This document shows positions 1 to 6,070 of a DNA stretch of 26,049 nt, in pieces. This DNA is from a virus: positions 1 to 26,049 of the IMG/VR virus record IMGVR_UViG_3300027771_000085; one strand, 5' to 3'. Position numbers and translations under genes: made by a program. Position 1 is the stretch's first letter. Each line of letters starts with the position of its first letter. A model generated the notes under the pieces. It ran no database searches. It had not been told where the DNA came from and saw nothing but the letters and a program-made list of their open reading frames with translations.

Positions 1-55
1 CCGTAAACCGAGTAGTATATACTCTTTGAACACCAACACGCACACACACAAAACC

Positions 56-71
56 AAAGTTCAATTTTATA
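56..71. repeat. Copy of AAAGTTCAATTTTATA
   Basis: This 16-base sequence is identical to 1583-1598, which lies in the divergent promoter region between the minus-strand genes and the terminase operon. A copy with two mismatches is at 381-396. The recurrence suggests a control element, possibly a promoter upstream part, rather than chance, although A+T-rich DNA makes such matches more likely. Confidence 0.5.
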
Positions 72-200
72 AAAGGTGTATACTTAAACATCTATTAACA
101 AAGAGTTAGATACTTTGCGATATGAGCAATGATGTTTACTAGAAGATTGAGTGGCTGTTATTATAACATGCTATTCTGTTAAGCTGTTGTTGCTTATACA

Positions 201-239
201 GACTTCTATAGAGTTTGTTTGAACTGACTTCTTTAGAGT
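201..239. repeat. Two 14-bp near-identical direct repeats
   Basis: GACTTCTATAGAGT at 201-214 and GACTTCTTTAGAGT at 226-239 differ at one base and start 25 bases apart. The second copy, with its following C, is a weak palindrome (GACT at one end, AGTC at the other). Tandem sites of this kind can bind a regulator, but nothing else in the window identifies one. Confidence 0.5.
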
Positions 240-398
240 CTTATATAGGTTTTAATAAGAGGCACGAAGATAGTGTTTGAATATTAAATACTTTCACAGT
301 TTTCATACAAAACACTCGTATAGGGTAAAATGTTAAAAGATAAGTTAAATATAGGGCTATATAGTTACAATAAAACTAGAGAAGTTCAACTTTATAGA

Positions 399-1256
399 TT
401 AATCATCACTACTAAACATATCTGTTTGGTAATTGATTTCTTCTTCAGTTTCGCTTCTTTTATCAAGGTCGTTTATACCACACATACCATTACAATCAAA
501 TAAAGGTTTAGGTTCTCTACCCTTCATCATAGATATATCTTTCATATCACTATAGTCTTTATGTGGCTTTAAGAATACTAATCCCCCTCCTTTGCTTTGG
601 TCTTTCAACATTGTTATTGGTTTGCCTTTAGCATCAGTGAGTTCGTGTTCCATAGCTGCCATTGTATCAAACTTATCAGGAAAATCTCTCTGCATCTTTT
701 GCCAATATCCTATACCACCTTGAACGCAACCTGTTTTAAAGCAATTATTATTCAGAAATCCTAATGAATACATATTAGGAACTTTTATTCCTTCATCTTG
801 AACTATCTTAATACAATCTTTCTTATTTAAACCATACATCATTAAAGGAAATAGTGGGCGTGTTTGAGAATGATTTAACACCATACCCTTTGCTCTTTTG
901 TATTCATCTAATTCAAATCCAAATATCTGATGTTTCCATTCATTTGTCTTTTCCCAAGTTTCTCTAACTTGCCTCTTTAACTCAGAACTACACACAGCTC
1001 CCTTTGCATTATTCAAAGCCTTGTATCTCCTCCATACATCCTGTATGCTATCGTGTTTAGCACTCTTAATCGTTTCTATATTTATACCATACCAAGCCTC
1101 ACACTCTTTCATAAATCTATAAGTGTCATCATCTTCATTCATAGTATCAATAAAAATTATCCTTACATTTTCTTTACCATATAAATCTATTCCTATCTTA
1201 CAGGCAACTGCACTTGTAATTCCACCTGACCACCATCCTATTATCTTATCATTCAT
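399..1256 (-). CDS. PAPS reductase-like PP-loop protein
   Basis: The 285-residue protein has an N-terminal PP-loop (GWWSGGITSA, residues 7-16; SGGITS core at 10-15), the nucleotide-binding signature of the PAPS reductase/ATP pyrophosphatase superfamily. Next come IIFIDT (33-38) and C89, then two cysteine pairs, C172/C177 (CFKTGC) and C255/C259 (CNGMC), that could hold a metal or act in sulfur chemistry. Family members reduce phosphoadenylyl sulfate or activate substrates for thiolation and related nucleic-acid modification; phage members mostly have no assigned reaction, and none is claimed here. It is the second gene of a two-gene minus-strand unit, 12 bases after its partner. The partner's stop codon lies inside the leader motif AATAACTAAAACAATA that precedes this start. 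The fold call is good, the substrate unknown. Confidence 0.8.
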   Translation of the reverse strand: MNDKIIGWWSGGITSAVACKIGIDLYGKENVRIIFIDTMNEDDDTYRFMKECEAWYGINIETIKSAKHDSIQDVWRRYKALNNAKGAVCSSELKRQVRETWEKTNEWKHQIFGFELDEYKRAKGMVLNHSQTRPLFPLMMYGLNKKDCIKIVQDEGIKVPNMYSLGFLNNNCFKTGCVQGGIGYWQKMQRDFPDKFDTMAAMEHELTDAKGKPITMLKDQSKGGGLVFLKPHKDYSDMKDISMMKGREPKPLFDCNGMCGINDLDKRSETEEEINYQTDMFSSDD

Positions 1257-1261
1257 AGCTG

Positions 1262-1277
1262 TATTGTTTTAGTTATT
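1262..1277 (-). promoter_or_regulatory. Shared translation leader, copy 1
   Basis: On the minus strand this reads AATAACTAAAACAATA and ends 5 bases before the start codon of the PP-loop gene. The same 16 bases occur at 1538-1553 (minus) and 25015-25030 (plus), each 5-6 bases before a start codon. Here it contains the upstream gene's stop codon and has no promoter box of its own, which suggests a role in translation. Confidence 0.6.
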
Positions 1278-1532
1278 GTTCTTCTTATACTCATCCTTGT
1301 GATACTCTCTCCATCTAAGCATTGCAGGTAGTGCTTCTTTATGTGCTTTACTATATATCTCTCCTATATCTTCGTGAGAGAAAGACATAAGGAAAAATGT
1401 TAATCCTTGTAGTATGGCAGCAGCTTGTTGCTCATTATCCCATCCTCGTTCTTTTAGAGCCTTGTGTAGTTCAAATCCTGCATCTGCAAATATCTCATTT
1501 GCTAGTATATTTATTTTTTGTGTTACGTGCAT
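1269..1532 (-). CDS. Small helical protein of unknown function
   Basis: This 87-residue protein is not recognised. It looks wholly alpha-helical, with a hydrophobic stretch around residues 40-50 (AAILQGLTFFLMSF) that is too short and mixed to call a membrane segment, and a charged lysine- and asparagine-rich tail. It is the first gene of the minus-strand pair, directly behind a candidate promoter (-7 box at 1560-1567) and a copy of the AATAACTAAAACAATA leader 5 bases before its start. Co-transcription with the PP-loop gene is likely. Its place opposite the terminase operon suggests an early or accessory gene, but that is inference. Confidence 0.65.
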   Translation of the reverse strand: MHVTQKINILANEIFADAGFELHKALKERGWDNEQQAAAILQGLTFFLMSFSHEDIGEIYSKAHKEALPAMLRWREYHKDEYKKNNN

Positions 1533-1537
1533 AGTTG

Positions 1538-1553
1538 TATTGTTTTAGTTATT
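1538..1553 (-). promoter_or_regulatory. Shared translation leader, copy 2
   Basis: On the minus strand this is AATAACTAAAACAATA, identical to copies at 1262-1277 and 25015-25030. It begins 6 bases after the TATGTTTG box on that strand and ends 5 bases before the start codon, so it would form nearly the whole 5' leader of the mRNA. Confidence 0.6.
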
Positions 1554-1559
1554 AGACTG

Positions 1560-1591
1560 CAAACATACACAAATAATCTTACAAAGTTCAA
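1560..1591 (-). promoter_or_regulatory. Promoter for the minus-strand gene pair
   Basis: On the minus strand TATGTTTG (1560-1567) matches the Bacteroidota -7 consensus TAnnTTTG. An ATTG (its TTG at 1589-1591) lies 21 bases upstream and is an acceptable -33 box; a better TTTG (1582-1585) is only 14 bases away, too close. Transcription would begin a few bases before the AATAAC leader. The -7 box is convincing, the -33 box less so. Confidence 0.55.
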
Positions 1592-1604
1592 TTTTATATC
1601 TTTA
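1583..1604 (+). promoter_or_regulatory. Candidate promoter of the terminase operon
   Basis: CAATTTTATATCTTT (1589-1603) is identical over 15 bases to 24992-25005, part of the best promoter in the window. Here the -7 box would be TATCTTTA (1597-1604), with A in place of the final G, and no TTTG sits at the right distance upstream. The 16-base repeat also found at 56-71 covers its left part. It lies about 50 bases before the small terminase start. Confidence 0.4.
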
Positions 1605-1654
1605 TTGTGAATAAAGTTTGAAACAATGTTGTATATTGGCAAACTAAACGAATA

Positions 1655-2071
1655 ATGATGTCAGAAGAAGAAAACAAAGTAGTGGGTAGTGAGGCGATGA
1701 AGAAGCGACCTAATAATATAGATGAACATTATAATAAAACTGCAAAGTCTTTACTACCTAAGAATAATGAAACAAGACAACTAGCTAAGATGACTAGGAA
1801 GTCTTTAGCTTATGCGCTAGAAGGACAGCCTGTAAAGATTAAGATGGCTTTAGATATACTCTTTGATGATGACCCTCGTGCATACATAGATGCAATAGCT
1901 AAACTAATGAACTATGCAATGCCTAAACTATCATCAACAGAGATTAAAAGAGATTCAGAAACTAAGATTGAGATTAACTTAACTGAAGGTGCAACACTTG
2001 AAGATATTAAGAAACAGATTAGAGGACTTGAAGAAGCAGAAGATATTGACTATACAGAATTAGATGACTAA
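1655..2071 (+). CDS. Probable terminase small subunit
   Basis: This 138-residue protein lies directly upstream of the large terminase and overlaps it by 8 bases, the classic place for the small subunit, which recognises the phage genome and feeds it to the motor. A basic, asparagine-rich N-terminus leads into a helical core with DDPRAYIDAIAKLM (about residues 75-88) and AMPKLSS (about 92-98), a pattern I associate with small terminase-like proteins of Bacteroidota phages, followed by a very acidic tail. No classical helix-turn-helix is obvious. A second in-frame ATG directly after the first could be the true start. The call rests mainly on position. Confidence 0.65.
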   Translation: MMSEEENKVVGSEAMKKRPNNIDEHYNKTAKSLLPKNNETRQLAKMTRKSLAYALEGQPVKIKMALDILFDDDPRAYIDAIAKLMNYAMPKLSSTEIKRDSETKIEINLTEGATLEDIKKQIRGLEEAEDIDYTELDD

Positions 2072-3506
2072 AAAAGCATTACTGAAGTTTGCACTAGAAA
2101 AGAAACTATGTGAGATGAGTTTCTATGAGTTCTTTAAAGCAGCGTGGATAGTAGTAGAACCAGCAGTACCACTTTCTACTAATTGGCATCATAAGTATAT
2201 ATGCGACTTACTACAAGAGGAATGTGAGAGAGTAATAGCTCAGAAGCCTAAAACTAAAGATGTTATCATTAATGTGCCTTTTAGAAGTACAAAATCATTG
2301 ATAGTAACTGTTATGTTTCCAGTATGGGCTTGGATAAAATCACCTAAACTAAGATTCATTACTTCTTCATATTCTGCAACACTATCTATTGAACTAGCAA
2401 CTAAGAGTAGAGATATTATATTTAGTGATTGGTTTAAGAGAAGATGGGGAGATGTATTCCACATTAAGAAAGACCAAAACCTAAAAGAGAGATACGAGAA
2501 CAATTTTGTTGGAATGAGAAGAGCAACATCAGTAGGTGGTACTGTTACTGGGCAAGGTGGGGACTTTCTAATAGTGGATGACCCCTTATCACCACAAATG
2601 GCAAGTTCTGCAACAGAAAGAGATAATGCTAACGAATGGTATAGGACTACATTCTATTCTAGGCTTAATCAGCCTGATATTGGAGTTAGGATAATAATTA
2701 TGCAAAGAGTACACGAAGATGACTTAACAGGATTCTTATTAGGTAAAGAAACTAGATTAAAGTATAAACACATCTGTATTCCTGCTAAAAGTGGAGATGG
2801 TAATATTAAACCAACATATTTAGAGAAGCATTACAACAAAGATACAGGATTGTTTTGGGAAGATAGGTTTAGTCAGAGAACATTAGATGATTACAGAAGT
2901 GCATTAGGTAGTTATGGATATGCAGGACAACTACAACAAACACCTACACCCTTAGATAGTGGAATGATACATAAGGATTGGTTTAAGGTAGATAGATATA
3001 GAGTTGAAGATTCAGTGGTTAATTTCGTAATTGACCCTGCTTATACTGCTGACCAAAAGAATGACCCCTCTGCACTACTAGCATATACCTATAAAGATAA
3101 CAAATGGCAAATAGTAGACTGTGTTAATGTGTATAAAGAATTTCCTGACCTAGTAAAATTCATTCAGCAATGGGTAGCAAAGAATGGATATACAAATAGG
3201 AGTAGAATATATGTAGAACCTAAAGCATCAGGTAAATCTATTGTTCAAACGCTAGTAAGAGAAACAGGACTTAATGTTAAAGAAGATAAACCACCAACTA
3301 AAGATAAGGTAGCAAGAGTGAGTGATGTAAGTGCATCTTTAGAGAGTGGTAGAGTTAGTATCTTAAATGGAGATTGGAATGATGAGTTTCTTGACCAACT
3401 AGCTAAGTTTCCTGCAGCTAAACACGATGATATGGTAGACTGCTTAGTTATGGCAGTAAACAAGGAGATTTGGAGTAATGGAAGTAAGATATTATATTTT
3501 TCATAA
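2064..3506 (+). CDS. terL: Terminase large subunit (ATPase and nuclease)
   Basis: This is the DNA-packaging motor, 480 residues and full length. The N-terminal ATPase has a variant Walker A, VPFRSTKSL (71-79), in which the usual glycine before K-S is replaced by threonine; a GTVTGQGGD segment (159-167); Walker B with catalytic acid, FLIVDD (168-173); and a coupling-type IIMQR (211-215). The C-terminal RNase H-like nuclease has the expected acids: D324 in VIDPAYT, E385 in YVEPKASG and D455/D456 in KHDDMVDCL. It acts at the portal to translocate and cut DNA. It overlaps the small subunit by 8 bases and is followed by a 97-base gap with a hairpin terminator and a new -7 box, so the packaging operon seems to end here. 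Confidence 0.97.
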   Translation: MTKKALLKFALEKKLCEMSFYEFFKAAWIVVEPAVPLSTNWHHKYICDLLQEECERVIAQKPKTKDVIINVPFRSTKSLIVTVMFPVWAWIKSPKLRFITSSYSATLSIELATKSRDIIFSDWFKRRWGDVFHIKKDQNLKERYENNFVGMRRATSVGGTVTGQGGDFLIVDDPLSPQMASSATERDNANEWYRTTFYSRLNQPDIGVRIIIMQRVHEDDLTGFLLGKETRLKYKHICIPAKSGDGNIKPTYLEKHYNKDTGLFWEDRFSQRTLDDYRSALGSYGYAGQLQQTPTPLDSGMIHKDWFKVDRYRVEDSVVNFVIDPAYTADQKNDPSALLAYTYKDNKWQIVDCVNVYKEFPDLVKFIQQWVAKNGYTNRSRIYVEPKASGKSIVQTLVRETGLNVKEDKPPTKDKVARVSDVSASLESGRVSILNGDWNDEFLDQLAKFPAAKHDDMVDCLVMAVNKEIWSNGSKILYFS

Positions 3507-3513
3507 TAATTTT

Positions 3514-3549
3514 CAGTTTGTTGGAAAACTGTGAAACTATTTCATAGTT
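3514..3549 (+). terminator. Two mutually exclusive hairpins after terL
   Basis: Hairpin A pairs CAGTTT (3514-3519) with AAACTG (3526-3531) around a 6-base loop. Hairpin B pairs AACTGTGAAA (3527-3536) with TTTCATAGTT (3540-3549) around a 3-base loop: ten pairs including one G-U, followed within 10 bases by a T-rich stretch. They share 3527-3531, so only one can form at a time. Hairpin B looks like an intrinsic terminator of the packaging operon. Confidence 0.6.
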
Positions 3550-3556
3550 AAATTAC

Positions 3557-3564
3557 TATTTTTG
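3557..3564 (+). promoter_or_regulatory. -7 box before the tail block
   Basis: TATTTTTG is an exact match to the Bacteroidota -7 consensus TAnnTTTG, 39 bases before the next start codon and just behind the hairpin that ends the terminase operon. No TTTG lies 19-21 bases upstream. The same octamer precedes the protease gene at 15522-15529, also without a -33 box, so the two may form a late promoter class needing a phage factor (inference). Confidence 0.5.
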
Positions 3565-3603
3565 CGTAGTTTTGAATAATTACTAAAAAATTATCAAAGA
3601 ATT

Positions 3604-4041
3604 ATGAAAAAGAAAGATATACTTTACTTAAACAAAGGACATCAAGTGGTTGTTGAGGGTCTTATGGAAGATGTTAAGCAAATAATGTATTACGCTACGG
3701 AATATGAGATTGCAGGTAAATATCAAGACTTCTTAAACATACTTGACTCTGTTTATTTGTATTCTAATAATTTTCACGAAACAACACTAAAGATTGAAGG
3801 TGATGATGGAGCAATGGCAGAATTTATCTTTTTAATACCAAATATGTTGTTCTACACTACTATTGGGTTTCTTACTGCACTGAAAACAAAAGAAAATAGT
3901 GATGATATGGTTTTGCATTTAGAGAAGATTGCTAATTTATGTGAGAACTCTACAGGAGAGTTAGCAGATGTTCTTATAGATGCTACTGATGAAAAGAGAT
4001 TGCTAGAGCGTATATTAGAAAAAGAAACAACAAACAACTAA
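3604..4041 (+). CDS. Unknown protein at the head of the tail block
   Basis: A 145-residue protein that I do not recognise. It is mostly helical and acidic, starts with MKKKD, and has a hydrophobic stretch around residues 72-93 (from AEFIFLIPN to GFLTAL) that could be a single membrane segment or simply a buried helix. Its tail (EKRLLERILEKE) is a short charged helix. It ends 3 bases before the tail assembly chaperone gene, so the two are surely co-transcribed and probably translationally linked. A tail or neck role is suggested only by position. Confidence 0.7.
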   Translation: MKKKDILYLNKGHQVVVEGLMEDVKQIMYYATEYEIAGKYQDFLNILDSVYLYSNNFHETTLKIEGDDGAMAEFIFLIPNMLFYTTIGFLTALKTKENSDDMVLHLEKIANLCENSTGELADVLIDATDEKRLLERILEKETTNN

Positions 4042-4044
4042 GAT

Positions 4045-4725
4045 ATGGTAGAGATTAAGATTGAAAACAACTCATACGAGATTCCAACAGAGTGGAAAGA
4101 CATTACATTAAGGTATTGGTGTGGATTATACACTATTATCAGTCAATATACGAAAAGAGATGAGGAAGGCAATGTTATTGAGCCTGAACACTCAGAAGTA
4201 GAGTTACTTAAGATGAATAGAGATATATTTATGTATCTAACTGGACTCACTCAGAATGAGATGAACAGACTTGATGTAGATAGCGTTAATGACGCTGTAG
4301 GTACATTCTCTAGCCTTTTAGAGGAATATAAGCCTAAAGGGATAGAAAAGTTTGAATTAGATGGTGAAGAATACTTATTTCCAAAAGAATTTCTAAGAAG
4401 GAACACATTTGGAGATTATATTGAGTCTACTCACTTGGATAGTACAATAGAAATAATGAAACACGGCAGGTTTGATGTATTACCTGAGCAAATGGCAATA
4501 CTTTGCAGGAGAGCAGATGAAGAATATGATGATGATGCAATACCAGCTAAGACTGAGAAGTTTAAAGAATTAAGTATGGATTTCGTTTGGGAGTTCAGTT
4601 TTTTTTTGACAATGCAAAGCGTAAAATTAACTCGGACTTTCCAAATGTTTTTGGGGAAAACAGACGAGGAGGTGGAGGAGGCAAAGGTAGAGTTTCTACA
4701 GTTGGACTCTACAACAAGTTCATAA
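4045..4725 (+). CDS. Tail assembly chaperone, short (G-type) form
   Basis: This 226-residue acidic protein has an N-terminal segment, IPTEWKDITLRYWCGL, of the kind seen in tail assembly chaperones of Bacteroidota phages, followed by a helical body. Such chaperones bind the tape measure protein and help the tail tube grow around it. In the normal frame it continues past a run of nine T's to a glutamate-rich end (DEEVEEAKVEF). The -1 frame stays open across the run for 106 more codons, giving the G/GT arrangement common among long-tailed phages: a frequent short product and a rare fused one. The chaperone identity is inferred from the frame overlap, the acidic small protein and the tail setting. 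It is unusual in being about 7 kb upstream of the tape measure gene. Confidence 0.7.
   Translation: MVEIKIENNSYEIPTEWKDITLRYWCGLYTIISQYTKRDEEGNVIEPEHSEVELLKMNRDIFMYLTGLTQNEMNRLDVDSVNDAVGTFSSLLEEYKPKGIEKFELDGEEYLFPKEFLRRNTFGDYIESTHLDSTIEIMKHGRFDVLPEQMAILCRRADEEYDDDAIPAKTEKFKELSMDFVWEFSFFLTMQSVKLTRTFQMFLGKTDEEVEEAKVEFLQLDSTTSS
4599..4607 (+). promoter_or_regulatory. Slippery site for -1 frameshift
   Basis: A run of nine T's is read AGT TTT TTT TTG in the upstream frame. T TTT TTT (4599-4605) fits the X XXY YYZ heptamer with both tRNAs able to re-pair after a one-base slip back; reading then resumes at TTT GAC AAT. No strong stem lies at the usual 5-9 base distance. A weak bulged hairpin begins about 33 bases downstream and is probably unrelated. 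Confidence 0.65.
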
Positions 4726-4925
4726 AGCCTTATGGATGGCTTAACAGCCTTTATATGGTGGCAGAGAAGGGAATATTTAGAATAGAAGGTTATAATGACA
4801 TTGATAGCGTGAAAGAAACAAATTTATATAAAGTATTAACTTACTTGAGCTACAATACTGCTAAGAACGACTATGAAATTGCTGTACAAGAAAAGATACA
4901 TAATAAAAATAATATAACACCATAA
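4605..4925 (+). CDS. Frameshift extension of the chaperone (GT-type)
   Basis: This open reading frame of 106 codons lies in the -1 frame relative to the upstream chaperone and lacks a good start codon of its own. Read after a slip on the T run, it gives a product of about 293 residues: 187 from the chaperone, then FDNAKRKI, a glycine-rich linker (GENRRGGGGGKGR) and a helical domain (from YNKFIKPYGW to LTYLSYNTA). A glycine-rich linker joining two domains fits a designed fusion. The domain resembles the C-terminal parts of fused chaperones in related phages, with a conserved tryptophan and an LTYLS-type helix (family recollection). If the T run is a sequencing error, this would instead be the true C-terminus. 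Confidence 0.65.
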   Translation, partial: FDNAKRKINSDFPNVFGENRRGGGGGKGRVSTVGLYNKFIKPYGWLNSLYMVAEKGIFRIEGYNDIDSVKETNLYKVLTYLSYNTAKNDYEIAVQEKIHNKNNITP

Positions 4926-4927
4926 CA

Positions 4928-6067
4928 ATGGCAATAACAAGACTAACAGATATAATAACTGTATTTGACAGCAAATGGACTTATGGAGATGTAAAGTTTG
5001 GATATGATGGTGAGGTTAATCAAGACCACGACACCCAATACCCATTAATGCTAGTAAATCCACCTGAATCAATAATGCCAGTAGTATATGATGGTAGAGA
5101 GGAATATTCATTTGAAATAAACTTCTATAATCTATACTCTCAAGCAGCACAATCAGTAGTAACGCTACAGAAGAGATGGGATAACTTACAAGACTTATCT
5201 AACGAATGGTTGGATATGGTACTTAAAAACTACCAAGATGTAACTGTAGAGGCTTATCTTAATGATGAGAGCATTGAGATTGAAAGAATTAAAGATACAC
5301 AGAACGATAAGTTAGTCCAAATCAAGTTAATATTCACAATGAGTGCGTTCACTAAGTGTTTCAGACCTGTATCTAGCTACCCATCAGACTTTGCAGACTT
5401 AGTAGTATGGCTAAGAGCAGATAGTGGAGTAACCTTTGATATACCAACAAAAAGAGTTAGTGCTTGGTCAGATAGTTCAGGAACTAACAATAATATGGCT
5501 CAATCTACTGCAGCTAACCAACCATTAAGAGAAGGATATGGAGGTCAGAACGATAAGGCATACTTTAGCCTTGATGGAACTAATGATTTTATGTTGTCAG
5601 ACAGTAACTCACCTATAACTAGAGAATTTACAATATTTGAGGTTAGTAAGATGAGTCAAGTAACTGGAAATGTTTTCGGATGGAGGAATGGTAGTGCATC
5701 TATTAGAATTGGAATTAATGATGATGGTAGTTTTTATACTAAAGTATCAGATGGTAATACAACACTATCTACAAATAGTTTAACTAACAACGTAGGAGAA
5801 AATCACATTGGAATATTAAAGAAAGAAGGTAAGGATATTAACTCTGAGTATTATGACTCAGCAAACACTATAACTAAAACTGATACTAGCGTAGATTTTG
5901 ATAGTGCATTTTTATTTAATACTGCTCAATTCAGTATTGGCTCTTTTGGTGTTACTGAATATCTATCAGGACAAGTACAAGAAGTAATAGTATATAACAG
6001 AGCATTATCATCAACTGAAATTGCTGATGTTAGGGGTTACTTAAATTTAAAATATAAAATATATTAA
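4928..6067 (+). CDS. Tail protein fused to a LamG-like domain
   Basis: The 379-residue protein has two parts. Residues 1-145 look like a short tail protein recurrent in Bacteroidota phages (from TRLTDIITVF through YPLMLVNPPES to IKLIFTMSAF), possibly a tail terminator or completion protein. From about residue 150 to the end there is a concanavalin A/LamG-like beta-sandwich: LVVWLRADSGV, VSAWSDSSG, FSLDGTNDFM and a closing EVIVYNRALSSTEI. Such domains bind glycans or host surface molecules. A related domain is encoded at 21670-22341, sharing the VSxWSDSS pattern. The gene begins 2 bases after the chaperone fusion ends. The lectin-like domain is well supported, the role of the N-terminal half is inference. 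Confidence 0.7.
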   Translation: MAITRLTDIITVFDSKWTYGDVKFGYDGEVNQDHDTQYPLMLVNPPESIMPVVYDGREEYSFEINFYNLYSQAAQSVVTLQKRWDNLQDLSNEWLDMVLKNYQDVTVEAYLNDESIEIERIKDTQNDKLVQIKLIFTMSAFTKCFRPVSSYPSDFADLVVWLRADSGVTFDIPTKRVSAWSDSSGTNNNMAQSTAANQPLREGYGGQNDKAYFSLDGTNDFMLSDSNSPITREFTIFEVSKMSQVTGNVFGWRNGSASIRIGINDDGSFYTKVSDGNTTLSTNSLTNNVGENHIGILKKEGKDINSEYYDSANTITKTDTSVDFDSAFLFNTAQFSIGSFGVTEYLSGQVQEVIVYNRALSSTEIADVRGYLNLKYKIY

Positions 6068-6070
6068 AAT

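Larger units (their letters stand above)
1..398. other. Non-coding left region with short repeats
   Basis: No convincing gene is seen in this A+T-rich stretch. It holds a short CA run (41-50), one copy of AAAGTTCAATTTTATA (56-71) that recurs at 1583-1598, an imperfect copy at 381-396, two 14-base near-identical direct repeats (201-214 and 226-239) and an imperfect palindrome (273-291). The minus-strand gene pair ends just to its right, so the region may hold that operon's end and control sites for genes off the left edge. No promoter with both Bacteroidota boxes was found on either strand. Confidence 0.6.

Noticed and set aside
41-50. CA microsatellite
   Set aside because: Five units only; no support for a functional role.
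201-239. CRISPR-like repeat
   Set aside because: Only two copies with a mismatch and an 11-base gap; no array.
334-504. Short open frame starting MLKDKLN on the plus strand
   Set aside because: Half of it is antisense to the PP-loop gene, and it has no recognisable leader or protein pattern.
4638-4659. Hairpin downstream of the T run as frameshift stimulator
   Set aside because: It begins about 33 bases after the slippery site, too far from the usual 5-9, and needs a two-base bulge.
4666-4681. Purine-rich GAGGAGGTGGAGGAGG as a ribosome binding site
   Set aside because: It lies inside coding sequence without a suitable start after it, and Shine-Dalgarno sites are not used elsewhere in this window. 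It encodes the glycine linker in one frame and glutamates in the other.
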